Shown: piece after piece, positions 25,896-34,942 of the stretch | Layout: every line of letters starts with the position of its first letter | Position numbering within the stretch: the first letter of the stretch is position 1 | Assembly (NCBI GenBank): GCA_963830385.1 | Contig: CAWHMD010000014.1 | Coordinates: 1-64,000, forward strand | Source of the DNA: Bog-532 sp963830385 | Lineage (GTDB): Bacteria > Actinomycetota > Actinomycetes > Streptosporangiales > Streptosporangiaceae | Direction: 5' to 3' | DNA: 64,000 nt | Program-made: the position numbers and the translations under genes | The notes under the pieces: generated by a model | Database searches by the model: none | The model's input: the letters and a program-made list of their open reading frames with translations, nothing else | Told to the model about the DNA's origin: nothing

Positions 25896-28800
25896 TTAGG
25901 CGCGGTGCCGGTGCGGGCCGGGGTCGTCGTCGGGCGGGGTGGCCGGGCCGGATGAGGAAGCCGGGTCCGACGGGAACGGCTCGGTCAGGGCGGACGGGTT
26001 CCAGATGTACATGGGGCCGGAGGGTGACTCGTCGGTCCAGACCCCGGACGGCTCGGCGGGCGACGCCGGCTCGGGGGGCGCGGGCGCGGGCTCGGGTTCC
26101 GTGCCCGGGGCGGGGCGGCCGGCGTACGGCGACAGGAACTCGCCGGGACGGTTGAGGCGCCCGGTGCGGCCGGGCAGGCCCTCGCGTGGCCAGCTGGGAT
26201 CGGCGGGGGCGGCAGGAGCCGGGCCCTCACCGGCGCCGGGATAGCGGCTGCCGATGCCCGGGATCCGCCAGGCCGGCGGCGGGGACGGCTTGGACGGCGG
26301 GGACGCCGGCGGGGCGGGCGGACTGGCCAGCCCGGGCACGCCCGGCTCCTCCAGCGGCAGCCGGTCGCGCGGCGAGATCGGGCGTGGCTGGCCGGGTTGG
26401 CCGGGCAGGCCCAGGGGGTCCACGCTCGCCGGTGTCGGCGAGTGGCCCGAGGACACCGGCCCGCCGGCCGCCGGGCCGGCGGCTTGCGCGGGCGGAGGGG
26501 TGGGCGCCGCCGGAGAGGTGAATCCGGCGGGCGGGGGCAACGGCGCGGCGAACCCGGTCGGCGGGGTGGCCCCAGCCGGAGTGGATCCTGGCGGCGCGGG
26601 GAACCCACCGGGCGGAGCTGGGGGACTGAACCCCGCGGAGCCGGGGAACCCGGCCGGCGGGGTGGATGGAGCCGGGGGAGTGAAACCTGCGGCCGCCGGG
26701 AACCCGGCCGGCGGGGTGGAGGCGGCGGGCGGAGTGGCCGCTGGCGGCGCCGGCATTCCGGCCGGGGGGGTCGGGATCCCCATCGGCGGGCCTGCCCGGC
26801 CACCGGGCGGGGCCGGGACGCCGGGCAGCGGGGTGCCGACCGGCGGGACCGGCCGCCAGGCCACCGGCGGGCCGCCCGCGGCGGGCGGTGGCGCGGACGG
26901 CGTGAAGGACGGCGCCGGCGGGGTGGGAGGCGTGAAGGGGGTGAGGGGGTCGCCCGCTCCGGTCATCCCGGGGTCCCGATGGGGCAGGCCCGGGCCGCCC
27001 GGCGGCTCGGATGGCGGCTCGGTCCGGGGGCCGGCCGCCGGACCGAGGACCGGGGCGGAGCCTGCGGTGTCCCACGGGGCGGGCGGCACCGGCGTGGGCC
27101 GCACGGCCCAGCTGAACGGGTCGGGCGGCCGGCTCCTCGGCTCCGGCAGCAGGTCGCTGGGGGGTGCGGGGGCCGGGGCCCAGGGCGGGCCGCCGGGCAC
27201 GTCCTCTTGGCTCCGGTTCACGGCCCGGGCCGCACCCGAACGCCCGGCCCGGCTCTTCCTGGACCGGTTACGGCCGGCCCCGGGCTCCTCGGGCCCGGCA
27301 GACCCGGCAGGTCCCGTGGGCCCGGCCGGCCCGGCCGGCCCGGCGGCCGTCTCCACGGCCCCGGTGGCCGGCGGAGCGAGCGGGGACGTGGGCGACGGTG
27401 CGGCGGTCCGGCGCAGGAGGTCGTCCAGGTCGTCGGGGTCCATCGGCATCACCGCGGGCGGCGCGAAACGCGGCGACATCGAGTCCGGCCCGCGATCGGT
27501 GCCGCGCGGGCCAGCGGCCATGCCCGCGGCCGCCGGGGCGAACGCGAACTCTTCCTCCGCCCGCGCGTGCCGGGCGCTGCTGGCCACGATCGGCTGCGGC
27601 CCGGACGGTGGTCCCAATCGGGCGTCCAGCAGGGTCCGCGGCTGCTCGGGGGCGGCCTGGGCCTCCTGGCCGGACCGGCGGCGCCACAGCCGCAGGCCCA
27701 GCAGCACGCCCAGCAACAGGACGATCAGGGCCCCGGCCGCGGCGGCCGCGTCCCGCAGCGCCGACTTGGCCATGCCCACGGTGCTCGGCCGGGGCCGCGC
27801 GGTGATCGGTGCCACCGCCCCGGCGGTGGCTGGTGCGCTGACCCTGGTGGACGGCGGCGCGGCCGGCTGCGGGCTGGCGATCGCGGCCGCGGCCTGCATG
27901 GCCTTCAGCGCATCGACTGTGCCTGCGCCCGAGCCGGCCTGGACGCTGGGGGCCGAGGCCGATCGCGTGCTGCTCTTGAGCAGGGCCTGGCGGACCTGGC
28001 TGACGGTCAGGGCGGGGTACTTGGACCGGATCAGCGCCGCGATCCCGGTCACCATGGCGCTGGACGCATCGGTCGTGCTCATGTTCCGGTAGCCGCCGAC
28101 CCGGCTGGCGGTGGTGACCTGCGCCCCGGGCGCCGTCAGCGCCACGTAGGGCTCGCGGGTGGAGAAGATCGCCTGGTTGCCGTGCTTGTCGACCGCCCCC
28201 GCGGCGATCACGCCCGGGTAGGACGCCGGGAAGGTGTCGGTGTTGCCGTCATCACCGTTGTCGCCGGCCGGGGCGACGAGCACGACGCCCTTGCTCAGCG
28301 CGTAGCTGACCGCGGACCGTTCCTCCGAGCTGCCGCCCGCTGCGGCCGACAGCCCGCCGGTGGCCGCGCCGTCCGAGGCGAGCGTGGACGGATCGAGCGG
28401 CAGGTCGATGACCTTCGCGCCCTGGGCGACGGCGTAACGGATGCCCTCGGCGATCGCGTCCGGCAGCCGCCCGACCGCGCTGGCCTCTGCGTTCAGCGAG
28501 TCGGCGGCGTCGAAGGCCACCCGGACGGACAGGATCCGCGCGGCCGGGGCGACGCCGATGATGCCGGACGCCTCACCGGTGTTGTCCCCGTGCCCGGCGA
28601 TGATGCTCGCGGCCGAGGTGCCTTCGATGCCCCAGGTGGTGCTGGCCGACGTCTCACCGGAGCCGGTGTAGTCGGGGCCGGTGCTGACCGAGCCGGTCAG
28701 GTCGGGGTGCGACGTGAGGACGCCGGTGCTGAGCAGGGCAACCGTGACCCCGGTGCCGCGGGAGGACTGCCAGGCCTGGCTGACGTGGAGGCTGGACAGC

Positions 28801-28961
28801 CACCACTCGGAGTGCCGGATCTTGTCGGCCTTGGCCGTCGGGCCGGCCGGGGCCGCGTGCATCACGATGGCGGCCGACGCCGGGACCGCCGCCGTTACCG
28901 CGGCAGCGGCCGCCGCCACGGTCACAGCGAGCAGCGCACCGCTCGGCAATCGAGGTGACAC
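25896..28961 (-). CDS. S8-fold pseudoprotease with long proline-rich tail (mycosin-like)
   Basis: The 1021-residue product has a signal peptide, a subtilisin (S8) fold domain to about residue 360, a membrane helix near 400-425 and a cytoplasmic-side tail of about 600 residues rich in Pro, Gly and Ala. The blocks around all three catalytic residues are recognisable but the residues are changed: VALLSTG (Ser78 for Asp), WGIEGTSAASIIAG (Glu113 for His), and MSTTDASSAMVTG (Asp298 for Ser). The oxyanion Asn is Asp234 in APAGDNG. The fold-determining context (HPDL, GVAPAARILSVRV, FPASYPGVIAAGAVD, ALTAPGA) is intact. GTG 28961 is preferred because AGAGGAG precedes it and a signal peptide follows directly. 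It probably works as a scaffold or binding protein and not as a protease. Confidence 0.8.
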   Translation of the reverse strand: MSPRLPSGALLAVTVAAAAAAVTAAVPASAAIVMHAAPAGPTAKADKIRHSEWWLSSLHVSQAWQSSRGTGVTVALLSTGVLTSHPDLTGSVSTGPDYTGSGETSASTTWGIEGTSAASIIAGHGDNTGEASGIIGVAPAARILSVRVAFDAADSLNAEASAVGRLPDAIAEGIRYAVAQGAKVIDLPLDPSTLASDGAATGGLSAAAGGSSEERSAVSYALSKGVVLVAPAGDNGDDGNTDTFPASYPGVIAAGAVDKHGNQAIFSTREPYVALTAPGAQVTTASRVGGYRNMSTTDASSAMVTGIAALIRSKYPALTVSQVRQALLKSSTRSASAPSVQAGSGAGTVDALKAMQAAAAIASPQPAAPPSTRVSAPATAGAVAPITARPRPSTVGMAKSALRDAAAAAGALIVLLLGVLLGLRLWRRRSGQEAQAAPEQPRTLLDARLGPPSGPQPIVASSARHARAEEEFAFAPAAAGMAAGPRGTDRGPDSMSPRFAPPAVMPMDPDDLDDLLRRTAAPSPTSPLAPPATGAVETAAGPAGPAGPTGPAGSAGPEEPGAGRNRSRKSRAGRSGAARAVNRSQEDVPGGPPWAPAPAPPSDLLPEPRSRPPDPFSWAVRPTPVPPAPWDTAGSAPVLGPAAGPRTEPPSEPPGGPGLPHRDPGMTGAGDPLTPFTPPTPPAPSFTPSAPPPAAGGPPVAWRPVPPVGTPLPGVPAPPGGRAGPPMGIPTPPAGMPAPPAATPPAASTPPAGFPAAAGFTPPAPSTPPAGFPGSAGFSPPAPPGGFPAPPGSTPAGATPPTGFAAPLPPPAGFTSPAAPTPPPAQAAGPAAGGPVSSGHSPTPASVDPLGLPGQPGQPRPISPRDRLPLEEPGVPGLASPPAPPASPPSKPSPPPAWRIPGIGSRYPGAGEGPAPAAPADPSWPREGLPGRTGRLNRPGEFLSPYAGRPAPGTEPEPAPAPPEPASPAEPSGVWTDESPSGPMYIWNPSALTEPFPSDPASSSGPATPPDDDPGPHRHRA

Positions 28962-29226
28962 GCGGTCACGTCTCCTCTGGACGGGGTGACATGCGACGCG
29001 TGGCCCGTGCTCGGGATACCGGGTCGCTAGCGCAGCCAGCACCCGTGATCCCGCCCCGTCCGTACGGTCTCTCGCCGCAATCCCATCGTGCCATGCCGGT
29101 GCCTGCGCGGGGAATCAATCCCCGCAACCTGAGACACGAAGATCATCCGCTACGACGGGGCGTAGCAGTCCGGTTACGGCTGGTCAGAACGTAGGGCCCC
29201 GCCGATCAGAAGGCGGGCCCCGTCGA

Positions 29227-30072
29227 TCAGGACGCGGGTCCCACCGACACGTGCGCGCCGGGCGGCAGGCCGAGCCGCTGGGCGGCGTCGCCGGAATTGA
29301 CCGCCAGCGACACCATGCCCGACCCGTCGGCGAAGGCCACGAGTTCGCCCGGCGCGACCGCGCCGAACGTCTCCCGGTACGGCATGGTCAGCACCCGCCG
29401 CCCGCAGCGGATGACCACGTTGCGCCCGTACCTGACGCCGATGCTGCTCGCGTCGGCGGCCGAGATCGACAGCTGCACGTTGCCGAACGTGTCGACCGTG
29501 AGCACCTCGCCGTCGGCCTTGCCGTCCAGCACCCGGCTGGCGGGCGGCGGCAGGGTCACCAGGTCGTCGATCTCGATCTCGGTACCGGCCGACGCCAGGT
29601 CCGCGCCGGCCGCCAGCCGGGCCGCGACCGGCATGAAGATGTCCCGTCCGTGGAACGTCGGTGACGCCTCGGCGTTCAGCCACAGCTCCTTGTTGGTCAG
29701 GCTGACCGCCGTCCGCGGGCCCCCCACGACCGACACCGCCCAGGACAGCAGCCCGTTGTCCGGGCCGACGAGGATGGCGTCGCCCGCGGCCACCGCGATG
29801 CCTCTCCGGTCGGTCCCCACCCCCGGGTCGACCACGGCCACGTGCACGGCCGGCGGGAAGTAGGGAATGGTCTGGGCGAGCACGGCCGCGCCGCGCCGCA
29901 CGTCACCGCCGGGGATCAGGTGAGTGATGTCGACTACCGGGATCTGCGGTGCGATCTGGGCGGCGACTCCATGGCAGGCGGCGGTGAACCCGTCCTCCAG
30001 CCCGTAGTCGGTGAGGAAGGTCAGACAGCGAAAGGGGGCCACGAACCGTGAGCGTACGTCGCAGACCGCCAT
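29227..30072 (-). CDS. SAM hydrolase (SAM hydroxide adenosyltransferase, DUF62 family)
   Basis: The 281-residue product matches the fluorinase/chlorinase-like family: FLTDYGLEDGFTAACHG at the N-terminus (the conserved Asp binds the ribose), VVDPGVGTDRRGIAV, GPDNGLLSWA and TFHGRDIFMPVAARL. Family members with this D...R/H pattern hydrolyse SAM to adenosine and methionine; true halogenases carry a different loop. The physiological role is unclear. The gene is divergent from the DUF3263 gene, with 91 bp between the two starts. Confidence 0.85.
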   Translation of the reverse strand: MAVCDVRSRFVAPFRCLTFLTDYGLEDGFTAACHGVAAQIAPQIPVVDITHLIPGGDVRRGAAVLAQTIPYFPPAVHVAVVDPGVGTDRRGIAVAAGDAILVGPDNGLLSWAVSVVGGPRTAVSLTNKELWLNAEASPTFHGRDIFMPVAARLAAGADLASAGTEIEIDDLVTLPPPASRVLDGKADGEVLTVDTFGNVQLSISAADASSIGVRYGRNVVIRCGRRVLTMPYRETFGAVAPGELVAFADGSGMVSLAVNSGDAAQRLGLPPGAHVSVGPAS

Positions 30073-30163
30073 CGGTACAGAACCGGACAGTCGGCGACTT
30101 GCGGTGAGATTTTTCCGCGTGGCACGTCACACCTACGATGATCGTGTCCGGGAGGAGGTCGAA

Positions 30164-30406
30164 ATGGCGGAGCTGTCCGAACGGGACGCATCGATCCTGG
30201 CCTTCGAAGCGCGGACGTGGCGGCATCCCGGCGCGAAGGAGCAGGCCATGCACGATGTGCTGAAGCTGGCGCCCACCCGCTACTACCAGATCCTCAACGA
30301 GCTGATCGACACACCCGAGGCGCTGCGTTACGACCCGGTGCTGATCAAGCGGCTGCGGCGGCAGCGCTCGCGGCGTCAGCGCATGCGCTCGCCACGCCCG
30401 GAGTAG
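30164..30406 (+). CDS. DUF3263 small protein
   Basis: The 80-residue product starts at ATG 30164 with GGAGGAGG 5 nt upstream. It contains LSERDASILAFEARTWRHPGAKEQAMHD and LAPTRYYQILNELIDTPEAL, the conserved helical core of DUF3263, which is restricted to actinobacteria and has a helix-turn-helix look. The C-terminus is very basic (RRQRSRRQR), which suggests nucleic-acid binding. It lies 16 bp before otsB and is probably cotranscribed with it. Confidence 0.85.
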   Translation: MAELSERDASILAFEARTWRHPGAKEQAMHDVLKLAPTRYYQILNELIDTPEALRYDPVLIKRLRRQRSRRQRMRSPRPE

Positions 30407-30422
30407 GAGGTCTGCGGATTCC

Positions 30423-31288
30423 ATGACTGATGATCCGGCGCGGACCGGGCTGCCCCGGTCCGCCACCCCTGACGGGCAGGCCGCTCTGGCGGCGGTGCTG
30501 GCCGCGCCCGGCGGCGCCCTGATCGCGTCGGACTTCGATGGCACCCTGTCGCCGATCGTGGCCGACCCCGGGGCCGCGCACGCCCACCCCGGCGCGATCG
30601 CGGCGCTGCGCCGGCTGGCCGGGCCGATCGGCACGCTGGCCGTCATCACCGGCCGCCCGGTCGCCCAGGCGGTCCAGCTGGGCGGCCTGACCAGCGTGCC
30701 CGGCATCATCGTGCTCGGCCACTACGGCTGGGAGCGCTGGCAGGACGGCGAGGTCACCTCGCCGCCGTCCCCGCCCGGCGTCAAAGCGGCCCGGGCGGAC
30801 CTGCCCGCCGTGCTGGCCGCCGCCGAGGCGCCGGACGGTGTCTGGGTCGAGGACAAGGGGCACGCTCTGGCCGTGCACACCCGGCGGGCGGCCGACCCGG
30901 ACGCGGCCCTGGCCGGGCTGCGGGAGCCGCTGGAGGCGCTCGCCGCCCGTACCGGCCTGGCCCTCGAGCCCGGCCGCCGGGTCATCGAGCTGCGCCCGCC
31001 GGGCATGGACAAGGGGGTCGCGCTCACCGAGCTGGCGCACGAGCGCGGCGCCCGCTCGATCCTGTTCTTCGGCGACGACCTGGGCGACCTGGCCGCGTTC
31101 GCCGCCGTCCGTTCCCAGCGGGCCGACGGCACCCCCGGCGCCACCATCATCAGCGCCGCCCCCGAGAGCGAACTCTCCCCGGAAGAAGGAGACTTCGTGG
31201 TCGACGGCCCCGACGGCGTCGCGGAGTTCCTGAGCTCCCTGGCCGACGCCCTGGGGGCGTTATCCCAGGGCGTCCAGCTGGGCGCTGA
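30423..31288 (+). CDS. otsB: Trehalose-6-phosphate phosphatase, probable frameshift at the end
   Basis: The product has the HAD signature ASDFDGTLSPI (Asp37 nucleophile, Asp39), ITGRPV, LGHYGWERW, ELRPPGMDKGVAL and FFGDDLGD, so it should dephosphorylate trehalose 6-phosphate to trehalose. As sequenced, the frame has no stop and runs on antisense through otsA to 32816. In the run of five G at 31253-31257 one extra G would continue LGGVIPGRPAGR and stop at TGA 31286-31288, giving about 288 residues, a normal OtsB length. I therefore annotate to 31288. The partner otsA is convergent, which is unusual because the two are more often collinear. Confidence 0.85.
31245..31274. terminator. Bidirectional hairpin between otsB and otsA
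   Basis: GACGCCCTGGG (31245-31255) pairs perfectly with CCCAGGGCGTC (31264-31274) around an 8-nt loop. It overlaps both coding ends and can stop transcription from both sides. Confidence 0.75.
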
Positions 31289-32801
31289 GCCAGACGCTGG
31301 GGGCGTGCTTGGCGGCCGCGGACGCCAGGGCGTTACAGCGGCGGCGGCGTTCCTGCTCGGGCATGGTCAGCGCCTGGTGCAGGGCGCTGGCGGTGGCGCT
31401 GACGTCGTACGGGTTGATCAGCAGGGCGTCCGAGCCGAGCACGGCGGCCGCCCCGGCCTCCCGGGACAGCACCAGCGCGCAACCCTGGTCGGACAGCACC
31501 GGGCCCTCCTCGGCGACCAGGTTCATGCCGTCCCGGATCGGGTTCACCACCAGCACGTCGGCGACCCGGGAGGCGGCCAGGGAGCGGGGGTAGTCGTCCT
31601 TGACCTCCAGCACCAGCGGCTGCCAGCCGGGGGTGGCGAACTCGGCGTTGATCTCCGCCGCCAGCCGCTCGACTTGCTCGGTGTACTCCCGGTAGCCGGG
31701 CACGCTGCTCCGGGACGGGTACGCGAACACGACGTGCACGACCCGGCCGTGCCACTCGGGCCGGGTGGCCAGCAGCTCCCGGTAGGCGGCCAGCCCGCGC
31801 AGGATGTTCTTGGACAGCTCCGTCCGGTCGATGCGCACGATGATCTTGCGGTCCCCGGCCAGCTGCTTCAGCGCGTCCACGCCCGTCTGGACGTCGGGCG
31901 CGTGGGCCCGCTCGCGAAGGGCCGGGGCGTCCACGCCCAGCGGGTGCACGCCCACGCTGGTGACATGCCCACGGTGGATGACCCGCTGCGTGTCCCGGTC
32001 CACCTGGGCCCCGAGCAGCGCCTCGCAGCAGTCGAGGAATGCGCTCGCCCACCGCTGGCTGAGGAACCCGGCGTGGTCGGCGCCGAGGATGCCGTCCAGG
32101 ACGGCGCGGCCGTTCTCATCGGGCAGGATCCGGTAGTAGTCCACCGGCGCCCACGGGGTGTGCGAGAAGTGCGCGATCCTGACCCCGGGCACCCGGTCCC
32201 GCAGCATCCGCGGCACCAGGGCCAGGTGGTAGTCCTGGACGAGGACCCGCACCTGGTCCGGGGCGGTGGTCACGCCCTGGACGAGGGCCTGGGCGAAGGC
32301 GTCGTTGTAGGTTTCGTACGACTGCCAGTCCCGGCGGAAATCCGGCCCGAAAACGGGCTGGACGGGGGTGTCGAACATCAGATGCTGGACGAACCAGAGC
32401 GCGGCGTTCGCCACCGCGTTGTAGGCGCCCTCGAAGGTGCCGGCCGGGATGTCGAGCGTCCGCACCGCGGTCCGGCCCCCAGCCGGACTGACACTTTCAA
32501 TTCCGAACTGATGCCCGTCCGGATCCCGGCGCGCGGCTTCCCGGTCGGCGTCGCTCAGCGCGGCGCAGATCCACAGCACCTCGGACTGCTCGGCCAGCGC
32601 CGACAGGCCGGGCATGAGGCCGGAGACCAGCCCGCCACCGCCGCGCCGGGCCGAAAGACTGCCGTCGGCGGCCATCGCGAACGACAACGGGCCGCGGTTG
32701 GAGGCGACCAGCAGCCGTCCGCGGGAGGCATGGTCGCCGGGGGTGTCCTCCGCGCTGGCCTCTTCGCCGGCCTGCGCGCTCAGGCTGGAGTTGTCACCCA
32801 T
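31260..32801 (-). CDS. otsA: Trehalose-6-phosphate synthase
   Basis: The 513-residue product is a GT20 glycosyltransferase that joins UDP- or ADP/GDP-glucose to glucose 6-phosphate. Visible features are LVASNRGPLSF near the N-terminus, GGGGLVSGL, VLVQDYHLALVPRMLR, HFSHTPWAPVDYYRILP, RIDRTELSKNILRGL (phosphate-binding Arg and Lys), and NPIRDGMNLVAEE. The start at ATG 32801 (MGDNSSLS) is preferred over the longer frame, which lacks sensible sequence upstream. Trehalose made here serves as stress protectant and storage sugar. It converges on otsB. Confidence 0.92.
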   Translation of the reverse strand: MGDNSSLSAQAGEEASAEDTPGDHASRGRLLVASNRGPLSFAMAADGSLSARRGGGGLVSGLMPGLSALAEQSEVLWICAALSDADREAARRDPDGHQFGIESVSPAGGRTAVRTLDIPAGTFEGAYNAVANAALWFVQHLMFDTPVQPVFGPDFRRDWQSYETYNDAFAQALVQGVTTAPDQVRVLVQDYHLALVPRMLRDRVPGVRIAHFSHTPWAPVDYYRILPDENGRAVLDGILGADHAGFLSQRWASAFLDCCEALLGAQVDRDTQRVIHRGHVTSVGVHPLGVDAPALRERAHAPDVQTGVDALKQLAGDRKIIVRIDRTELSKNILRGLAAYRELLATRPEWHGRVVHVVFAYPSRSSVPGYREYTEQVERLAAEINAEFATPGWQPLVLEVKDDYPRSLAASRVADVLVVNPIRDGMNLVAEEGPVLSDQGCALVLSREAGAAAVLGSDALLINPYDVSATASALHQALTMPEQERRRRCNALASAAAKHAPSVWLSAQLDALG

Positions 32802-33004
32802 ATCCCGGCAGGCTAGCGGAGGAAGTTTACGGCCCGGTGGCCAACTGCTGACCGTAACCAGCGCCCGTGCCAGCGCCATCCGCCCGGGCCTGCCTGTTCC
32901 AGCAATCAGCGCGATCGGTTAAAGTCAGGGCAGGGATGTTTCCGTGCGGAAACGGCCCGGTTGCGGGAGCGCATCGGCGCGCCGGTGGCCACAACTGAAT
33001 ATTG

Positions 33005-33147
33005 CTCATCTAGAGGGGTGGAGGGATCGGCCCGGTGAAGCCCCGGCAACCGTCACGATGATGCATTTTGCCGCGTGGATGACGCGAGGCCGCGTCGTGA
33101 AAGGTGCTAACTCCGGCCCGAGGTCGAGGTGACCCGGGAAAGATGAG
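33005..33147 (+). ncRNA. SAM-I riboswitch (S-box leader)
   Basis: The leader shows the S-box consensus in order: CTCATCT at 33005-33011 (P1), AGAGGGGTGGAGGGA, GGCCCGGTGAAGCCCCGGCAACC, a variable P3 arm, AGGTGCTAACTCCGGCC, and GAAAGATGAG at 33138-33147, whose AGATGAG closes P1. It ends 20 nt before the GTG of the next gene. SAM binding normally turns such genes off. The ribosome binding site lies just after P1, so translational control is more likely than a terminator; none is visible. Confidence 0.92.
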
Positions 33148-33166
33148 GATGAAAGGGCCTCGCAAC

Positions 33167-34447
33167 GTGAGCAAATCTGCCACAGAATCAGACAACCAGC
33201 CCGGTACCGGTGCGCCGGTTTCCCGGTTCGGTTACGCCACTCACCTGTCCTGCCGCGAGTGCGGCCACACCAGCGACCTCGGGCCGTTCTACGCCTGCGA
33301 GGAGTGTTTCGGGCCGCTCGAGGTGGCCTACGACTTCCCGGCGCTGACCCGGGCCGACATCAAGGCCGGCCCGCGCAACATGTGGCGGTACGCCAAGCTG
33401 CTGCCGGTGCCGTCCGACATCGCCGACCGGCCCACCCTCGACCCGGGCTTTACCCGGCTGATCCGGGCCGACAACCTGGCCCACGCGCTCGGCATGCGCC
33501 GGCTGTGGATCAAGGACGACCGGGACAACCCGACCCACTCGTTCAAGGACCGGGTGGTGGCGGTGGCGCTGGCCGCCTCCCTGGAGATGGGGTTCAAGGT
33601 CCTGGCCTGCCCCTCGACCGGCAACCTGGCCAACGCGGTGGCCGCCGCGGCCGCCCGGGCCGGCATCCGCTCGGTGGTCCTGGTCCCGTCCGACCTCGAG
33701 CAGCAGAAGATCCTGACCACCGCGGTCTACGGCGGCACTTTCGTGCTCGTAAAGGGCAACTACGACGACGTGAACCGGCTGGCGTCGGAACTGGCGGGTG
33801 AGCACGAGGACTGGGCGTTCGTGAACGTCAACGTCCGGCCGTACTACGCCGAGGGGTCCAAGACCCTCGGGTTCGAGATCGCCGAGCAGCTCGGCTGGCG
33901 GCTGCCCGGCCAGGTCGTGGTGCCGATCGCCTCCGGCGCTCAGCTCACCAAGATCGACAAGGGATTCCGTGAGCTGGCCGGGCTCGGGCTGGTCGAGGAC
34001 ACCGGCTGGAAGGTGTACGGGGCGCAGGCGACCGGCTGCTCGCCGGTGTCGGCCGCGTTCGCGGCCGGCCAGGACGTGGTCCGGCCGGTCCGGCCCTCGA
34101 CGATCGCCAAGTCGCTGGCCATCGGTAACCCGGCCGACGGGCCGTACGTGCTGGACGCGGTGCGTCGGACCGGGGGCGTGGTGGCCGACGTGAGCGACGA
34201 GGAGATCGTCGACTCGATCAAGCTGCTGGCCGCCACCGAGGGCATCTTCGCCGAGACGGCGGGCGGAGTGACGGTCGGCGTGCTGCGCAAGCTGCTCGCC
34301 TCCGGCCAGCTCGACCCGGCGGCGGAGACGGTGATCATCAATTCCGGAGACGGCCTGAAAACGCTGGACGCGGTGGCGGGCTCGCTGCCGGAGCTGCCCG
34401 TGGTCCAGCCGACCCTGGAGTCGTTCCGAGAGGCAGGCGTCGAGTGA
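33167..34447 (+). CDS. thrC: Threonine synthase-like PLP enzyme under a SAM riboswitch
   Basis: The 426-residue product is a fold-type II PLP enzyme. A zinc-ribbon-like N-terminus has Cys29, Cys32, Cys44 and Cys47 (CREC...CEEC). NPTHSFKDR holds the PLP lysine (Lys127), and CPSTGNLANAVAAAAARAG and GAQLTKIDKGF bind cofactor and phosphate. By family it converts O-phosphohomoserine to threonine. Start GTG 33167 is set by AAAGG upstream and by the riboswitch end. Control by SAM and coupling to a sulfur-carrier gene raise another possibility: it may accept sulfide from the carrier and make homocysteine, as CysM does with CysO for cysteine. That is inference. Confidence 0.85.
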   Translation: MSKSATESDNQPGTGAPVSRFGYATHLSCRECGHTSDLGPFYACEECFGPLEVAYDFPALTRADIKAGPRNMWRYAKLLPVPSDIADRPTLDPGFTRLIRADNLAHALGMRRLWIKDDRDNPTHSFKDRVVAVALAASLEMGFKVLACPSTGNLANAVAAAAARAGIRSVVLVPSDLEQQKILTTAVYGGTFVLVKGNYDDVNRLASELAGEHEDWAFVNVNVRPYYAEGSKTLGFEIAEQLGWRLPGQVVVPIASGAQLTKIDKGFRELAGLGLVEDTGWKVYGAQATGCSPVSAAFAAGQDVVRPVRPSTIAKSLAIGNPADGPYVLDAVRRTGGVVADVSDEEIVDSIKLLAATEGIFAETAGGVTVGVLRKLLASGQLDPAAETVIINSGDGLKTLDAVAGSLPELPVVQPTLESFREAGVE

Positions 34448-34719
34448 GCGTGTCCGTGCGGATCCCCACCATCCTGCGCACCTACACCGGCGGCGCGGCC
34501 GAAGTCAGCACCGGCCACGGCACGCTGCGGGAGGTCATCGCCGGGCTCGACGCCAGCTACCCCGGCATCGCGGGCCGGATCGTGGATGACGGCGGCAAGC
34601 TCCGCCGGTTCGTCAACGTGTACGTGGGGGAGGAGGATGTCCGGTTCGCCCAGGGCCTGGACACCCTGATCCCCTCCGGAGCTAAGGTTTCGGTCATCCC
34701 GGCCGTGGCCGGTGGCTGA
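34444..34719 (+). CDS. MoaD/ThiS-like sulfur carrier protein
   Basis: The 91-residue beta-grasp protein has VRIPTILRTYTGG, LREVIAGLDASYPGI, RFVNVYVGEEDVRF and the essential C-terminal Gly-Gly (IPAVAGG). The GG end is what an E1-like enzyme adenylates and converts to thiocarboxylate. The GTG start overlaps the upstream stop (GTGA), so translation is coupled to the PLP enzyme and the two probably work together. Relatives include CysO of Mycobacterium, which feeds sulfur to the PLP enzyme CysM. No E1 or Mec+ hydrolase is in the window. Confidence 0.9.
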   Translation: MSVSVRIPTILRTYTGGAAEVSTGHGTLREVIAGLDASYPGIAGRIVDDGGKLRRFVNVYVGEEDVRFAQGLDTLIPSGAKVSVIPAVAGG

Positions 34720-34942
34720 ACACTGACTGAACCTCGGCCCGGACCGCCCGCCGGTTGCGTGCGGGCTGTGCCCGCATATCACCGGAGATTAGACCCGTCC
34801 GGTTCGTGCAGGCGGTAAGGTCATGTCTGGTCGCCATTGGTCGGACCCGTTCCTTGACGTGGGCCGGGCAGAGCGATCGAACGGGTTCCGCGTTGCAAGG
34901 GCGGGGCTCGAGGCCCGAGCGCAGTTAGGGAGTTGTGTGGAG

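Noticed and set aside
26254..28958. Two very long plus-strand frames opposite the S8-like gene
   Set aside because: They are Gly/Arg-rich mirror frames of a Pro-rich gene with no domains; the minus strand has a signal peptide and S8 fold.
31289..32816. Extension of the otsB frame to 797 residues
   Set aside because: The added part is antisense to otsA and has no domain; a one-base indel in a G run explains the missing stop.
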